A stretch of DNA of 64,000 nt from Chlorokybus atmophyticus. Its lineage: Eukaryota > Streptophyta > Chlorokybophyceae > Chlorokybales > Chlorokybaceae. The first letter of the stretch is position 1. Each line of letters opens with the position of its first letter. Under the pieces are notes generated by a model that made no database searches, had not been told where the DNA came from, and worked only from the letters and a program-made list of their open reading frames with translations. A program made the translations under genes and the position numbers. This document shows, piece after piece, positions 34,369 through 44,927 of the stretch. Where the stretch lies: the NCBI GenBank assembly GCA_009103225.1, contig RHPI01000401.1, forward strand, positions 156,574 to 220,573, in the 5' to 3' direction.

Positions 34369-35688
34369 TTGGATTGGCTTAGCTTGGCTTGCTTCAAGGG
34401 AGCCAGCATGGGAGTGCACAGGCTTGACACGGGTGAAGCACGGGTGATGGAGGGCCCGGCCTCACTAAGCATGACACAGACCCAGCGCTGCCGAGTGCTG
34501 GATGATGAGCGAGAGCTGGAGTTGGGCGGAAAGACCTCCCCGCCCCCTCGCCGGCGCACGCCGCCGCCCTCCCCGCGCCAGCCTCAGCGACAACAGCAAC
34601 AGCAGCAGCAGAAGCAGCCGCATTACGCCCTGGAGATGGCGGGCGACCTCGCCTCTGCCGCCGCCGCCTCATTCGCTGTCTCTCCCTTCATCGCCATCGT
34701 AGACAAGAGCATCGTCAGCAATGCCAGCGGTCGCCAGGTACTTGTCGGTAGGCTGTCAATGCACCCTCATTGGATGTAATATCACAAGCCCTATGTGAGC
34801 AGCGCCATGATGTTGTAGTCTATGAGTGCATTGGAAGCCCTGCTTGTTGATTGCAGCTGATTGTCTGTTGTGCAGGCGTTGTGGCCTGCATTGGTAACTG
34901 GAGCTAAGGACGCTTGCCTGAGACCGCACAAGTTCTTGCGCAGACCGGAGTTCTGGTGGATTGCTGGGCTTTACACGGCAACGTAAGCACGCGCCTGTTC
35001 GCGGCATTGCCTTCGGCAGCTGTCTGATGGATGAATGTCTCTTGCAGCTACATGGCCGCCAACAGTGTGGACACTTTCTGTCGGAGGCGCAAGGTGGAAC
35101 CGACACTCCCCAAGTTTTTGGCCACAACCGGTGTGAACATGCCTTTCTGCATTGCCAAGGACCGCGCCTTTGCAAGACTGTTTGGGGTGATCGCTGCCAA
35201 GGTACAATGCAAGTCTTTTGCACCAGCTGTATATGCGGTCATGGGCTTCTGCAAAACCTTGCTGTGTTGTCTGCATTGAGGCCAACATGTTGTGTCTGTT
35301 GCAGCCGCTGCCACTGCCATCTTACGGGCTCTTTGCCGTGCGCGACTCCATGACCATCGCAGCTTCCTTCAGTGCCCCGCAGCACGTGTCCGGCTGGCTT
35401 CAGCAGAAGGGTGTGAAGCAGCAGCACTCTGACGTGATCGCGCAGCTGCTCTGTCCAGCCATAGTGCAGGTTGTGTCCACGCCGCTTCATCTGCTCGGCC
35501 TGGACCTTTATAACAATGGACAATCGTCGGCGGCTGCGCGCTCTGTCTTTATTCAAAGGGAGTACACTAAGAGTGTGCTGGCGCGAGTGGCGCGTATCGG
35601 TCCGGCTTTTGGTATTGGTGGCGTTGTCAACAAGCGGCTGAGAGACATGACACGGAGTTCCATTGGGGCAGCACCCCCTTTGAGGTAG
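34369..35688 (+). CDS. Conserved predicted membrane protein of unknown function
   Basis: Exons 34369-34737, 34876-34982, 35048-35201 and 35305-35688 give 337 residues, stop TAG. The first 90 residues are low-complexity (Pro, Arg, Gln-rich). The body contains FAVSPFIAIVDKSIVSNASGR, HKFLRRPEFWWIAGLYTATYMAANSVDT, NMPFCIAKDRAFARLFG, YGLFAVRDSMTIAASFSAP, CPAIVQVVSTPLHLLGLDLYN and IGPAFGIGGVVNKRLR. This pattern of small-residue hydrophobic stretches between charged loops suggests a multi-span organelle membrane protein. I recall similar uncharacterised proteins in fungi and plants but cannot name the family. Start is uncertain: ATGs at 34,369, 34,447, 34,474 and 34,636 are all in frame. Confidence 0.72.
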
Positions 35689-36707
35689 ATTGAAAGAAGT
35701 GTCCAATTTTCATGCAGGGGGCCTGTTCAACTGCAGTTGAACACAGCTCCATGCCATCCAGTTTTGTTTATAATTTTGTTTTAGCTATTCCGGATGTTCA
35801 CTCATTTTATGGCCGTGCCAAGTTTGTGACCATTGCATACGTCTATGGCATTGGCTCTTCTGTCAGCTATCTGTATGCCAAGAGCAGTATTCTCGTGGGG
35901 CATGTGTCAGTACATGTCAAGGCGCCTAGGTTCGGTTTGTTCAACCAACCAACGGTCAAACACAACGACATTGCCAGGATTACCCTGCAGGACAGGAGCC
36001 AATGTCACAAAGCTAGTCAGGTTGGAACAATCAGGCCCGGAAGGTGTGCACGAACCAATGCAGCACCTATATGTAATGCTTGCCATATTTGCACACTGTG
36101 ACATGAGGCATGGGCGCGGAGATAGTGATGTAAAGAGCAATGGCAGTGTTATACTTCTGGTAGCAAGCCCACCAGACCCAAGCAGGCTGGTGAGGAAGTA
36201 AGTCCCGATTGGTTGTAAGGCGTCATATGCACAAGTAGTAAGATGATGTGCAGCAACACCACCTTAGATCAAGTTTGCGTTCTGGCTTCAATCAGAACTC
36301 ACTAACCCAAAGAAGCATGAATGCGTACTCAAAACCATACAATACTTCACCGGTCTTGAAATGCTGCAACTATACTGCAACAACGTCTTCAATTTTATGT
36401 GCACACGCTAGTTTATACCGCTCTAGAACAGGGCACGAGATGATAAACCACTGAATCCACTGACCTTGAAAACTCAGCAACGGTGCTGCACATCAAGGTC
36501 CCACTTGACTTTATGTCTGCATGTAGACACTGTGCATAGACAGCACGATGCCTTGACATGCGCTTGGCGTTTGCAAGTTGCACGCAGAGCACTGCACGCG
36601 ACAACTTGTGCCAAACCTCCCCCGCCAGCCGTCATGGTCGCAATGACTGTACACCAGCGCTACAAGGTCAAAACGGAACCCCCACAAACTACACAGCCAC
36701 TAAGCCC
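35689..36707. other. Intergenic stretch between convergent genes
   Basis: Lies between the 3' ends of the membrane-protein gene and TOM20. No frame or repeat worth listing. Confidence 0.6.
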
Positions 36708-38589
36708 TTATCGCGCAGGCGCATTCTTGGACATGGCAATGAACGTCACCACGAGTCCCGTCAGCACAACCCAGCCAATGATGTCATACTTCAGTGTGGA
36801 CTTCTTTTTGCGCCCCTGCACATTGACCCGAATGGCACTCTCAGCTTTTGAATCACTCGCAGCCCTATACCATGCTGACACTGGCACACAACAACAGCGT
36901 GCTAACAGCAACGTACCCTTCCACCAGCTCCGCTCAACAGACTCCCAAAGCCCCCCGCGCCAGCACCCTCACCGCCGTCCCCGAGCTGCAAATGATGCTG
37001 TTGCTGCTGCTGTTGCTGCTGCGCAAGAGCCCGTTGTATCTCCATGTGTAGGGCAGGTGCCTATAAACAAGAACGACAGCTCAGTGAGGAGCAGCAGTAA
37101 ACGCAATGCACCAAGGGAGGGCGATGTTTCCTGTTTCATGCAAGCAACACGCTGGGAAGACAATTACGACAATATACACCACTTGTATGCCTTGCAGACG
37201 ACTTCACTTGCACCTCACCTGTGCACAGGAGTCCAGTGACTTCTTGTAAAGCTCGTTGGATGGATCCTGTCGGACAGTTGCGAGGCAGTCAGCATTCACA
37301 AACTCGCAAGCAAGCATGCAAACAGGAGGGCAGCTGATGGCGAGGTGATCAGCGCACGCAGCAAGCACCCATGCAACCATGAAACAAGCGTGTATGCCTG
37401 CTGCGAGGTGCCAAACAGCGTTACCTTCTCCAGCGCCTTTGCAAAGCAGTTGCGCGCTCGCTCAAAATATCTACCAGCCCGCGACGGCTCCGTGTACATG
37501 AAACCCTGCGGGACGGACATCATGTGAGGCGCCTGGCCAATGCTGCTACCTTCTGCCTTGCATGGCTGAGCAATGCAACTACATGCCTGCGCTGTTAGGC
37601 AGTTGCCCATGCACCACAATGCATCATGCTTGTCGGCCTCAATCTTCAAGGCCTCATCCAACCGCTTCTCCGCCTCTGCAACACAAGGATACCACATCAA
37701 CACATGGACGCAACTTGTAGCACTGGTCTAACTTACAAGTGCACTGTATGCCATGAGTACGACACACAGCCGAGCTACATGCATGCACCACTTACCTTAA
37801 AGATGACATGCATGCAGCAGTGCAGCATTGTGGGGTAGACTTGACGGTTGCTATTATGCAATGCTGGAAAGCAGAAACCAAGAAAAAAGACTGTCTCATG
37901 TTGCGTACCTATAACCAACTCCAGTGCATCGGGTCCCTGCCGAAAATGTGCCAGCTCCAGCAAGGCGCCGCCCCATCTGGTCAAGTTCTGACCAAAAACA
38001 ACGAGATAAATGAGTAACATATGCACACAAGCATGATTTGCAGAGACACCAACTGCAGTCAAGCCACACTACCACCTGCACTTATCATTACACAAACCGT
38101 TGCTTTGGCAGTTTCCCCCATGCGCATTAAATATGTTTCACAGTGCATGTGTGCAATGTGTAGGCTTTCGTCAGGTGATCACAAGCCTCCCACTCTTTGG
38201 GGGGGGGGGATAGCCACTGACATAGCTTGTGATGAGACAGGTGGGGAGCAGCAAGACAGCAGCAATTGAATTCAACACTGCACACAACAACCAGGACAAC
38301 AACTGCAAGCGAACATGCTTCTGACAGCATCGTCATCACCATCACCAATATCATCATCAACAACACAGACATCATCACCGCCGGCACGCATGCAAGCAAG
38401 CAAACGTGTAACTGTAGAGTACGGACACAGCGCATGTGCATGGCGCTAGTGTGCGCGCAAGGAGACAGACAGCCGGACGACATTCACCTCGGCGTCCTTG
38501 TCATTGCGGCGGTACTCCTGCTCCGCCTGCTCGCGCACATGCTCAAAGAATATCAGCCTCTCCAAGTGCTCCCTCGGCAGCGCCTCCAT
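36708..38589 (-). CDS. TOM20: Mitochondrial import receptor TOM20, plant type
   Basis: Exons 38589-38488, 37987-37909, 37675-37587, 37505-37425, 37266-37219, 37060-36917 and 36815-36708 join in frame to 216 residues, stop TAA. It is a presequence receptor of the outer mitochondrial membrane. N-terminal ERLIFFEHVREQAEQEYRRNDKDAE and NLTRWGGALLELAHF are the hallmark of plant TOM20 TPR1; EAEKRLDEALKIEADKHDALWCMGN is TPR2. A Gln-rich run and Gly-rich linker lead to the C-terminal tail anchor YDIIGWVVLTGLVVTFIAM followed by a basic end. That topology is plant-specific, opposite to fungal and animal Tom20. The intron after exon 3 has a GC donor (CAG|GCATGT); retaining it adds 27 in-frame residues. 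The QQQQQQQQHH run is unusual. Confidence 0.9.
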
Positions 38590-39113
38590 CCCAGATCAAG
38601 CTACAATCTACCACTCCACAACCACACGTCTCTGGCCACAGCTGAGGCACACTCCACACCACTCGCGTCAAGCGATCCCAAGACAGCCAAGCCGCTGACA
38701 ATCACACACGCAGCCCCCGCGTATATCCCCAACAACCCGCACGTCGCCGCCGCCGCCACCGCCGCCGCCGCCACGTCAGACCGTGACGGTGGAGCCAAGA
38801 AAACCCTAGATAACCAGTACATAACGCTACCTGAGCACGTTGACTGACCTTTGTTCGCCGCTGCTACGCACGTGAACGTGACTCACATTTGCAAATCTGC
38901 AATAGCGCACCTCATCGAGTAACCCAGCTTGGGTGACGTGATCAGTGCTGCGAACGATTACGATGATCTGGATGACGTAACCAGAACTCGTTTGGTGCTA
39001 TTTTCGGCAACACACAAAAGAAGGCGGCGGCGGTGTCGTCGTCGCTACCCTCCTCACTCATCTCTCGGTGCTGAGGTGAAAGAGACATATCAGCCGACAC
39101 ACGCACGCGTGCG
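38590..39113. promoter_or_regulatory. Divergent intergenic region, TOM20 / ARL13
   Basis: 524 bp separate the two start codons, so both promoters lie here. No clear TATA box seen; several TGACGT/ACGTGA-like sites occur near 38,869-38,980. Confidence 0.5.
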
Positions 39114-41178
39114 ATGCTGTCTGCATTGTGGCGGTGGTTGCTCCGTCGCCGTGGCCGCCGGCGTCCTTGCGGTGGTCGCCGCCGCCGCCGCCGCCGCCAC
39201 CCACCTGCAGTCCTTCTCTTAGGTCTCGACGGCGCCGGCAAGACTTCCCTTTTATCCTCCCTCATACACTCCTCCACACACTCCTCTTCCTCGTCGTCCT
39301 CGTCCTCGTCCTCGTCCTCCTCCTCCTCCTCCTCCTCCTCCGCCTCCGTCGCCCCCGCCTCCCTGCCCTCCGTGGCCCCCACGTTCGGCTTCAGCTGCGA
39401 GAAGGTCAAGGTCGGGAAGAAGCAACGAGTGATGGTTTATGACGTGGGAGGAGCCGCGAGAGTGAGGGAAGCGTGGCAGACGTACTACGCAGAGGTGGGT
39501 GCGGGTACACACACACACACACACACACACCAGTGCAGTCCAAACACACATGCACAATCACATCTCGTCGGACTACTAGCTCACCAGCAGAAATCACTCC
39601 AAGGAGCATAGCAACTCACACTCAACTGCATGCATGTGTGAGATTCAACCTACACTTCACCAGAGAGGGGCTGTCTCAAGTAGTCTTGTCAGCTGGGGGA
39701 GAGCGCTGCTGCTGGGGAGCGTGTGTGCACACATGCACAACATCGCGTTCATTATCTGTGGCTGTAACACATCACGCTCCTGGCAGGTGTTTGGCGTGGT
39801 GTTTGTGGTGGACGCCTCCGACCCCGCTCGCTTCCCCGAGGCTGCCGACGCCCTCAAGGCCGCCCTCGCCGACCCACGCATCGCAAGCAAACCCCTCCTA
39901 CTCCTCGCCAACAAACAGGCAAGGCGCTGGGACTGTACCACTCAGGCTGCAACAATCAGAACAACAACAGCAACTATAACAACAACCATGTGCAGGATGT
40001 CCTCGGTGCCGTGTCAGCCGAGGAGGTTGCCTCGCAGCTTGGTTCAGCTGGAGTTTCGACCAACACTAGAGTTGTGCCGTGCGTGGCGCTCATCTCAGAC
40101 CAGGTGCGCCCACTTTGCTTAACTGCTGTATCGGACAACAATCTCTCCTCAACCTTGTGCTTGTTGTGTGTACGTGATGTGACGATGGATCGTACACAGA
40201 CGGATGCGAAGAAGAAGGGTGGTGAGGGTGAGGCGGGGACGCTGAGTGCCGGCGTGCGATGGCTCGTTGAGCGCATCGATGAGGAGTATGTGGAGCTGGC
40301 TGAGCGCGTGCAAAGCGACACGGCAGCACAGGTGAGTCAGCAGAGTTGAGACGGAAGTAGGGAGAGCGAGCGTGTGTCTTTGTGTGTATTTCCATCGCGC
40401 ATGCAGATGTGCGTGGGGTGCGTTCGTCGGTGTGTGCATGCATGTATGTGCCGGCCCACTGTGCGTGCGCGCATGCGCGCGTGAGTACTTGCTGGAGTCA
40501 ACCTTCCCTCTTTGCGTCCAGCGTGCTGAGGAGGGGCGCAGGAAGTTGGAGCGTAAGGCCCGCGTTGACGCCATGAGGGTGAGAAGCGTGGTCTCCCAAC
40601 AGCGACATTGCGGCTTCGAGCCAGTGTGCTGATCGAGTGTTTGTTGACAACCTCATCTCACGCAGGCGGAGGAGCGGTTACAAGAGCAAGCGCTGCTGTC
40701 CATCGCGCCCAACGCCGTCGCACCCGAACCCAGTGCCATCAGTGATGCACCCAATCCTGTACATAAACCAACCAAACCCGCAGTCACCATCGCCTTCGCT
40801 GAGACAACTTCCAACCCACAACCACACCCACATCCAACAACACATTCAGAGCAGCGTCCCACCCAACATCGGACGCACGACGTTGACACCCACAACGGGG
40901 ATACCACGCAAGTGGTGTATGTGGACAACGACGACGACGACGATGGCGCTAGGCTGCGATCACTATCAATGCCAACAACAACAACAACAGGAGTTGAAGA
41001 ACATCATGGTGGTGATGAGGTCAACAATGGTGGTGTTGGTGTTGGTGTTGGGTTGTCGCTGTTGCTGCGTGTAGATACTATACCGGGAGCGGCGCCCACC
41101 TCGCCGTATGGTGAGAAGGGTGTGCTCTCTCCAACCCACAGGACACCTCATCTGTTGTTGCCTCCATTGGTGAGGTAG
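39114..41178 (+). CDS. ARL13: ARL13-like ciliary small GTPase
   Basis: Exons 39114-39494, 39787-39918, 39996-40103, 40200-40331, 40522-40578 and 40666-41178, all phase 0, give 440 residues. The hydrophobic-basic N-terminus MLSALWRWLL is ARL13-like. P-loop GLDGAGKTS (about 37-45), switch I APTFGF, then VYDVGGAARVREAWQTYY: as in ARL13 there is no catalytic Gln after the DxGG. LANKQD gives guanine specificity. A coiled basic helix (RAEEGRRKLERKARVDAMR) follows, then a long Pro/Thr-rich tail. ARL13 acts on the ciliary membrane as an exchange factor for ARL3. A serine run of about 20 residues interrupts the G domain between P-loop and switch I. The second intron (39,919-39,995) starts GCAAGG. Confidence 0.85.
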
Positions 41179-41626
41179 CAGAAAGATACGTGTTGTGGTG
41201 AGGTAATTTGTCAGCGGTGAGATAGGCTAGAGCTAGGCTAAGGCAATCTGCATGTATCAGAACCAAGCAGTTGCAGTGTCACGACGAACATCACCTTAGA
41301 GCAGGTTGGAAACAGTGTTGGTGTGACACATACAAGCACTAACAGGTCATCTGAGATACAGCGATTGAACCACGCACGGACAAGGCAGGGTTGCGTGCGT
41401 GCATGCATGCATGCGTGCGCGTGTTGCACACGTGCAACTGGTTCGCATCCACAACCATGGCAGGCTTGTGTGTGGTCATCAGAGCTCCTTCATCTCCAGC
41501 ATCTATTAGTCGCCCTCTCCGTGCAGTATCTCAACCCGCAATCGAGTATCTATCCCAACAACCAAATGCGCTCGCTCTCAAATCTCCTCAACACGTGCTG
41601 CGACCTAGTCAATACTCCCAACCATG

Positions 41627-43134
41627 CTATCGCATGGCCCCGGCACGCAGCACGTCCACCATGTCATAAATCTTCTTCTCAGCACCCTCCTTTATCTGCG
41701 ACAACAAAGACACACATAGCACACATGGTCAAGAGTAGTAGTAGCGCAAAGCCAACATGTCATCGAACTCCCTGCTCCCACCCTGCTCACCCGCTGATGG
41801 AGGAACAGCACGGCGTCGACGGTGCCCTGCGCGTATATGCTTCGTCCGCACACGTTGTGTTGAAACTCGAACGTCACGCTGCGTGTCACAACAAGACCGG
41901 TGAGTGTCTTGCACGAGGCGACAGTGATATGAGTTAACACATGCGTGTTGTGTACCTGCCGTCGGGGGCGACCAGCTGATACGTGTGGAAGGCGTGGCCG
42001 GTGAGGTGCTCCTGCGGCACCTTCATGCGCTCCTGCTGCTCGACGGGATCACGCACCATCTCGATCTGCGAACAAAGACTACATCGGGCACAGCAAGATG
42101 CACATGCACACATGCACGCACGTGCGCAAAAGTGCTCACGCATACGCACACGCATGCGCACCTCCTCCACGTCGAATTCAACTCCCAGCTTCTGAAACGA
42201 CGCGACGATGGCTTTGGCTGTGCCCGAGGTGTCGACCTTGGTGCTCTGGTGCGACTCCGTCACGTGGAGGGCGTAACCCTTGAACGCGCCGGGGAAGTTG
42301 TCGGCCATGATGGACATCGCGGCCTGGAACGCAACGACCTGGGAGGAACTGTAGAGTGAGACTCAGTGTCGACACACGCACACTTGCACGCGCACGCACG
42401 CGCACGCGCGCATACACGCACTTGTTTCCCCATTTGCGGTGCGACGACGGCGTATACTCCGGACTCTTGTACGTTGCGCATGAGGCGCGCGCGGTCCCCG
42501 CCCGTGGTGCCCATCACGAACGGCACTTTGTGCTGCACGTAGAAGTCCGCGTTCTCTGGCATACGACACAGACACAATCAGTACGCACACGCACACATCG
42601 TGCATCGTGTTATAGATCTGCACCAAAGTGCATTGTTGACTTCAACCCACCGTTGACGGCTGCGGGCAGCGTGAAGTCGACGACGACGACGTTTGGGTAC
42701 TCGTCCCTGACGGCTCTTATCACCTCCTCCTTGTGCTTCGCGTTCTTGCAGCGCACGGCCACGCCACCACATGCCACGACGCTGTCCGAACCACCTGGCA
42801 TGGATCACTTCCACCGATGAGTTGAGACGTCCGTCGCGTGCGTGCGTGCGCGCGTGCAAGTGGGCAGAGGCGTGAACACGTAGATGCGTGTGCGTGTGCG
42901 TGTGCGTGTGCGTGTGTGTCTGTCTCCCTCACCGGTGATCGCGTGCGGCACGAGCGTGAGTCCCGCCTCAACGGCGGCCTCCGCGACCGCGTGGCCCATG
43001 CGACCGCTGCAGTCGTTCACCATCACACACACCTCGCTCGCGGCAACAACCGACGACGACATCATCACCGTGGCAGTGGAGGATGATACCGCTCTACTCC
43101 TCCTCCTCCTCCGGATGCTGGTAGCTGACCACAC
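41627..43134 (-). CDS. DAPB: 4-hydroxy-tetrahydrodipicolinate reductase, plant type
   Basis: Exons 43134-42933, 42794-42651, 42555-42422, 42338-42162, 42065-41956, 41878-41791 and 41695-41627 give 307 residues, stop TAG. It reduces the dihydrodipicolinate intermediate with NAD(P)H in plastid lysine synthesis. Motifs: nucleotide loop VMVNDCSGRMGHAV, VVDFTLPAAVN, PFVMGTTGGDR, YAVVAPQMGKQVVAFQAAM, the active-site loop ESHQSTKVDTSGTAKA (plant form of the SHH-x-x-K-x-DxPSGTA signature), GHAFHTYQL, and C-terminal FEFQHNVCGRSIYAQGTVDAVLFL. The first 30 residues (basic, Ser-rich) may be a transit peptide; MM at 43,065/43,062 is an alternative start lacking one. Introns carry long CA/CG runs. Convergent with ARL13, 448 bp between stops. 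Confidence 0.95.
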
Positions 43135-43556
43135 AAAACGCGTTGTGGCCGTCGTTGTTGTGACTGTAAACTAGCTTGCTGAGATTCAAGTATTTTAGCT
43201 CATTGTGTAAAGCAGCATTGCACATTGGACACACATTGTTGCTTTACTTACTCTCCATGTGTGATGAGTGAGAGGGCGAAAGGGAGTGGAAGCTCTTGTG
43301 CGGGTATGATGATGATGATGATGATGATGATGATGGCCGCCGCCTGGCCTGGGCCGTGCGCCTCGCCAATGGTGGAGCAGGAGCAGCATGACACGTGGCA
43401 TACGCTGCTTGAACGACGAGTCTGCCGCCGCATGCGACGGCGACACCGCCGCCGCCAACCATCCCGCCACCGCCGCCGCCACCACCCACTGACTGAAACT
43501 TCCCAAAACAAAATTCCGCGAGTGTTTGTTTGAGCAGGTAGGCGGGGGGCGCCATC
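43135..43556. promoter_or_regulatory. Divergent intergenic region, DAPB / APC8
   Basis: 422 bp between start codons. A (GAT)n run at 43,304-43,335 and GCCGCC-rich DNA precede the APC8 start. No TATA box seen. Confidence 0.5.
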
Positions 43557-44890
43557 ATGGCGGCGGCGGCGGTGAACGAGGAGGTGGTGGAGGTGAGCAA
43601 GGAGGTTGCTGGGCAGAGGCGGCGGGAGCTGCGTCGCGCCGTGGCGGATCTGCGACGACGCGGGCTCTACGAAGGCGCCAAGTGGTGGGTGCATACACAA
43701 GCGGCTTGTTTGACGTGACGTGAAACAGTTGCGGTGGTGTCTGTGGATACATCGTGTAAGTCCAAGTAGTAGTAGTGCAGTGTCATCCATCTGTATCATA
43801 TGAGAGCAAGCAACACCTGATGAGAGGAGTGATACTGAGAGTCGCATGATATATCTGCATGCATGTTTGTGACACTCGCTTAGAGGGCAGTGATACAATC
43901 AGCGTGAGCGTGATTGACAAGGAGGATGCTGTGACACACTCATGATCATAGCGCATACGCATAGACAGAAAGCAACGCACTTCAGGGCTGCGGAGCAGCT
44001 GGTGGGTTTGGGTTTGCCACAGCAGCAGCGCGGAGTGGATGAGAGCGAGAAAGCCAGCACGGCGGGTAAGGCCGCATGTTGGGGGGGAACACTTGTTGGT
44101 ATGTTGTGGATGCACGCACAGCGGATGATAGATCAAGTACCACATGTATGACAGAGCGGAGTAGCGGTGATGATGTTGATGATGATGATGACGATGACGA
44201 CGACGATAGCATGCTGCTTGCGCGCGCGTACTTTGACACGCGCGAGTACAGCCGCGCCGCGCACGTGCTCAAGAAGAGTAGCCGCCTCACCGGTCGCGAG
44301 CACCCGGCGGCCGTGTTCCTACGCTGCTACGCGCTCTACCTAGCAGGTGGAGTGTGTTTCCTGCTTGGCCCCAATGCTGCGTGTGCAACAGTTTCACGCA
44401 CAGGCATGTCGCGGAGCTGTAGTTACACCCATGGCGCGGAAGTGTGAACACATGTGGATGCGCTGATGCACATGCACATACATGCACTGACCCCCACCCG
44501 CATGCTCGCGTGTCACATGCGAGAGAGAGAGCCATAGGGGCACGCGCATGTGGGTGTGTTGGATCCGACGCATGCGATGCTCTGTCATGCGCAGGCGAGA
44601 AGCGAAAGGAGGAGGAGGTAATCGAAGTGGCCGGTCCCACGGGGCGCGGAGAGGTGAGAGAGACGGTTAGCCAGCATCACACTGTCGCAAGCAGTCACGA
44701 CTCTCTCTCTCCCCTCGACACAGCAATCACTCCAGCTCTGTTTGCGCGCAGCAGAATGTGGTCAACCGCCAGCTGCCTGCGCTGGAGTCTGAGCTGACCC
44801 ACCTGCACAAGACGGGCCAAGCCGACGCCTTCTGCACGTTCTTGTGCGTGTGCTGCTACCACGCACCATGTAAACTCAACACGCTGACAC

Positions 44891-44927
<37 letters not shown>

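Noticed and set aside
39128-39557. Leu/Val-rich and Gly/Arg-rich frames opposite or overlapping ARL13 exon 1.
   Set aside because: They are shadows of the TCC/TCG serine tract in other frames.
43248-43898. 216-codon minus frame across the APC8 start as an overlapping gene.
   Set aside because: It is antisense to APC8 exon 1, and its Ile run comes from the (GAT)n microsatellite.
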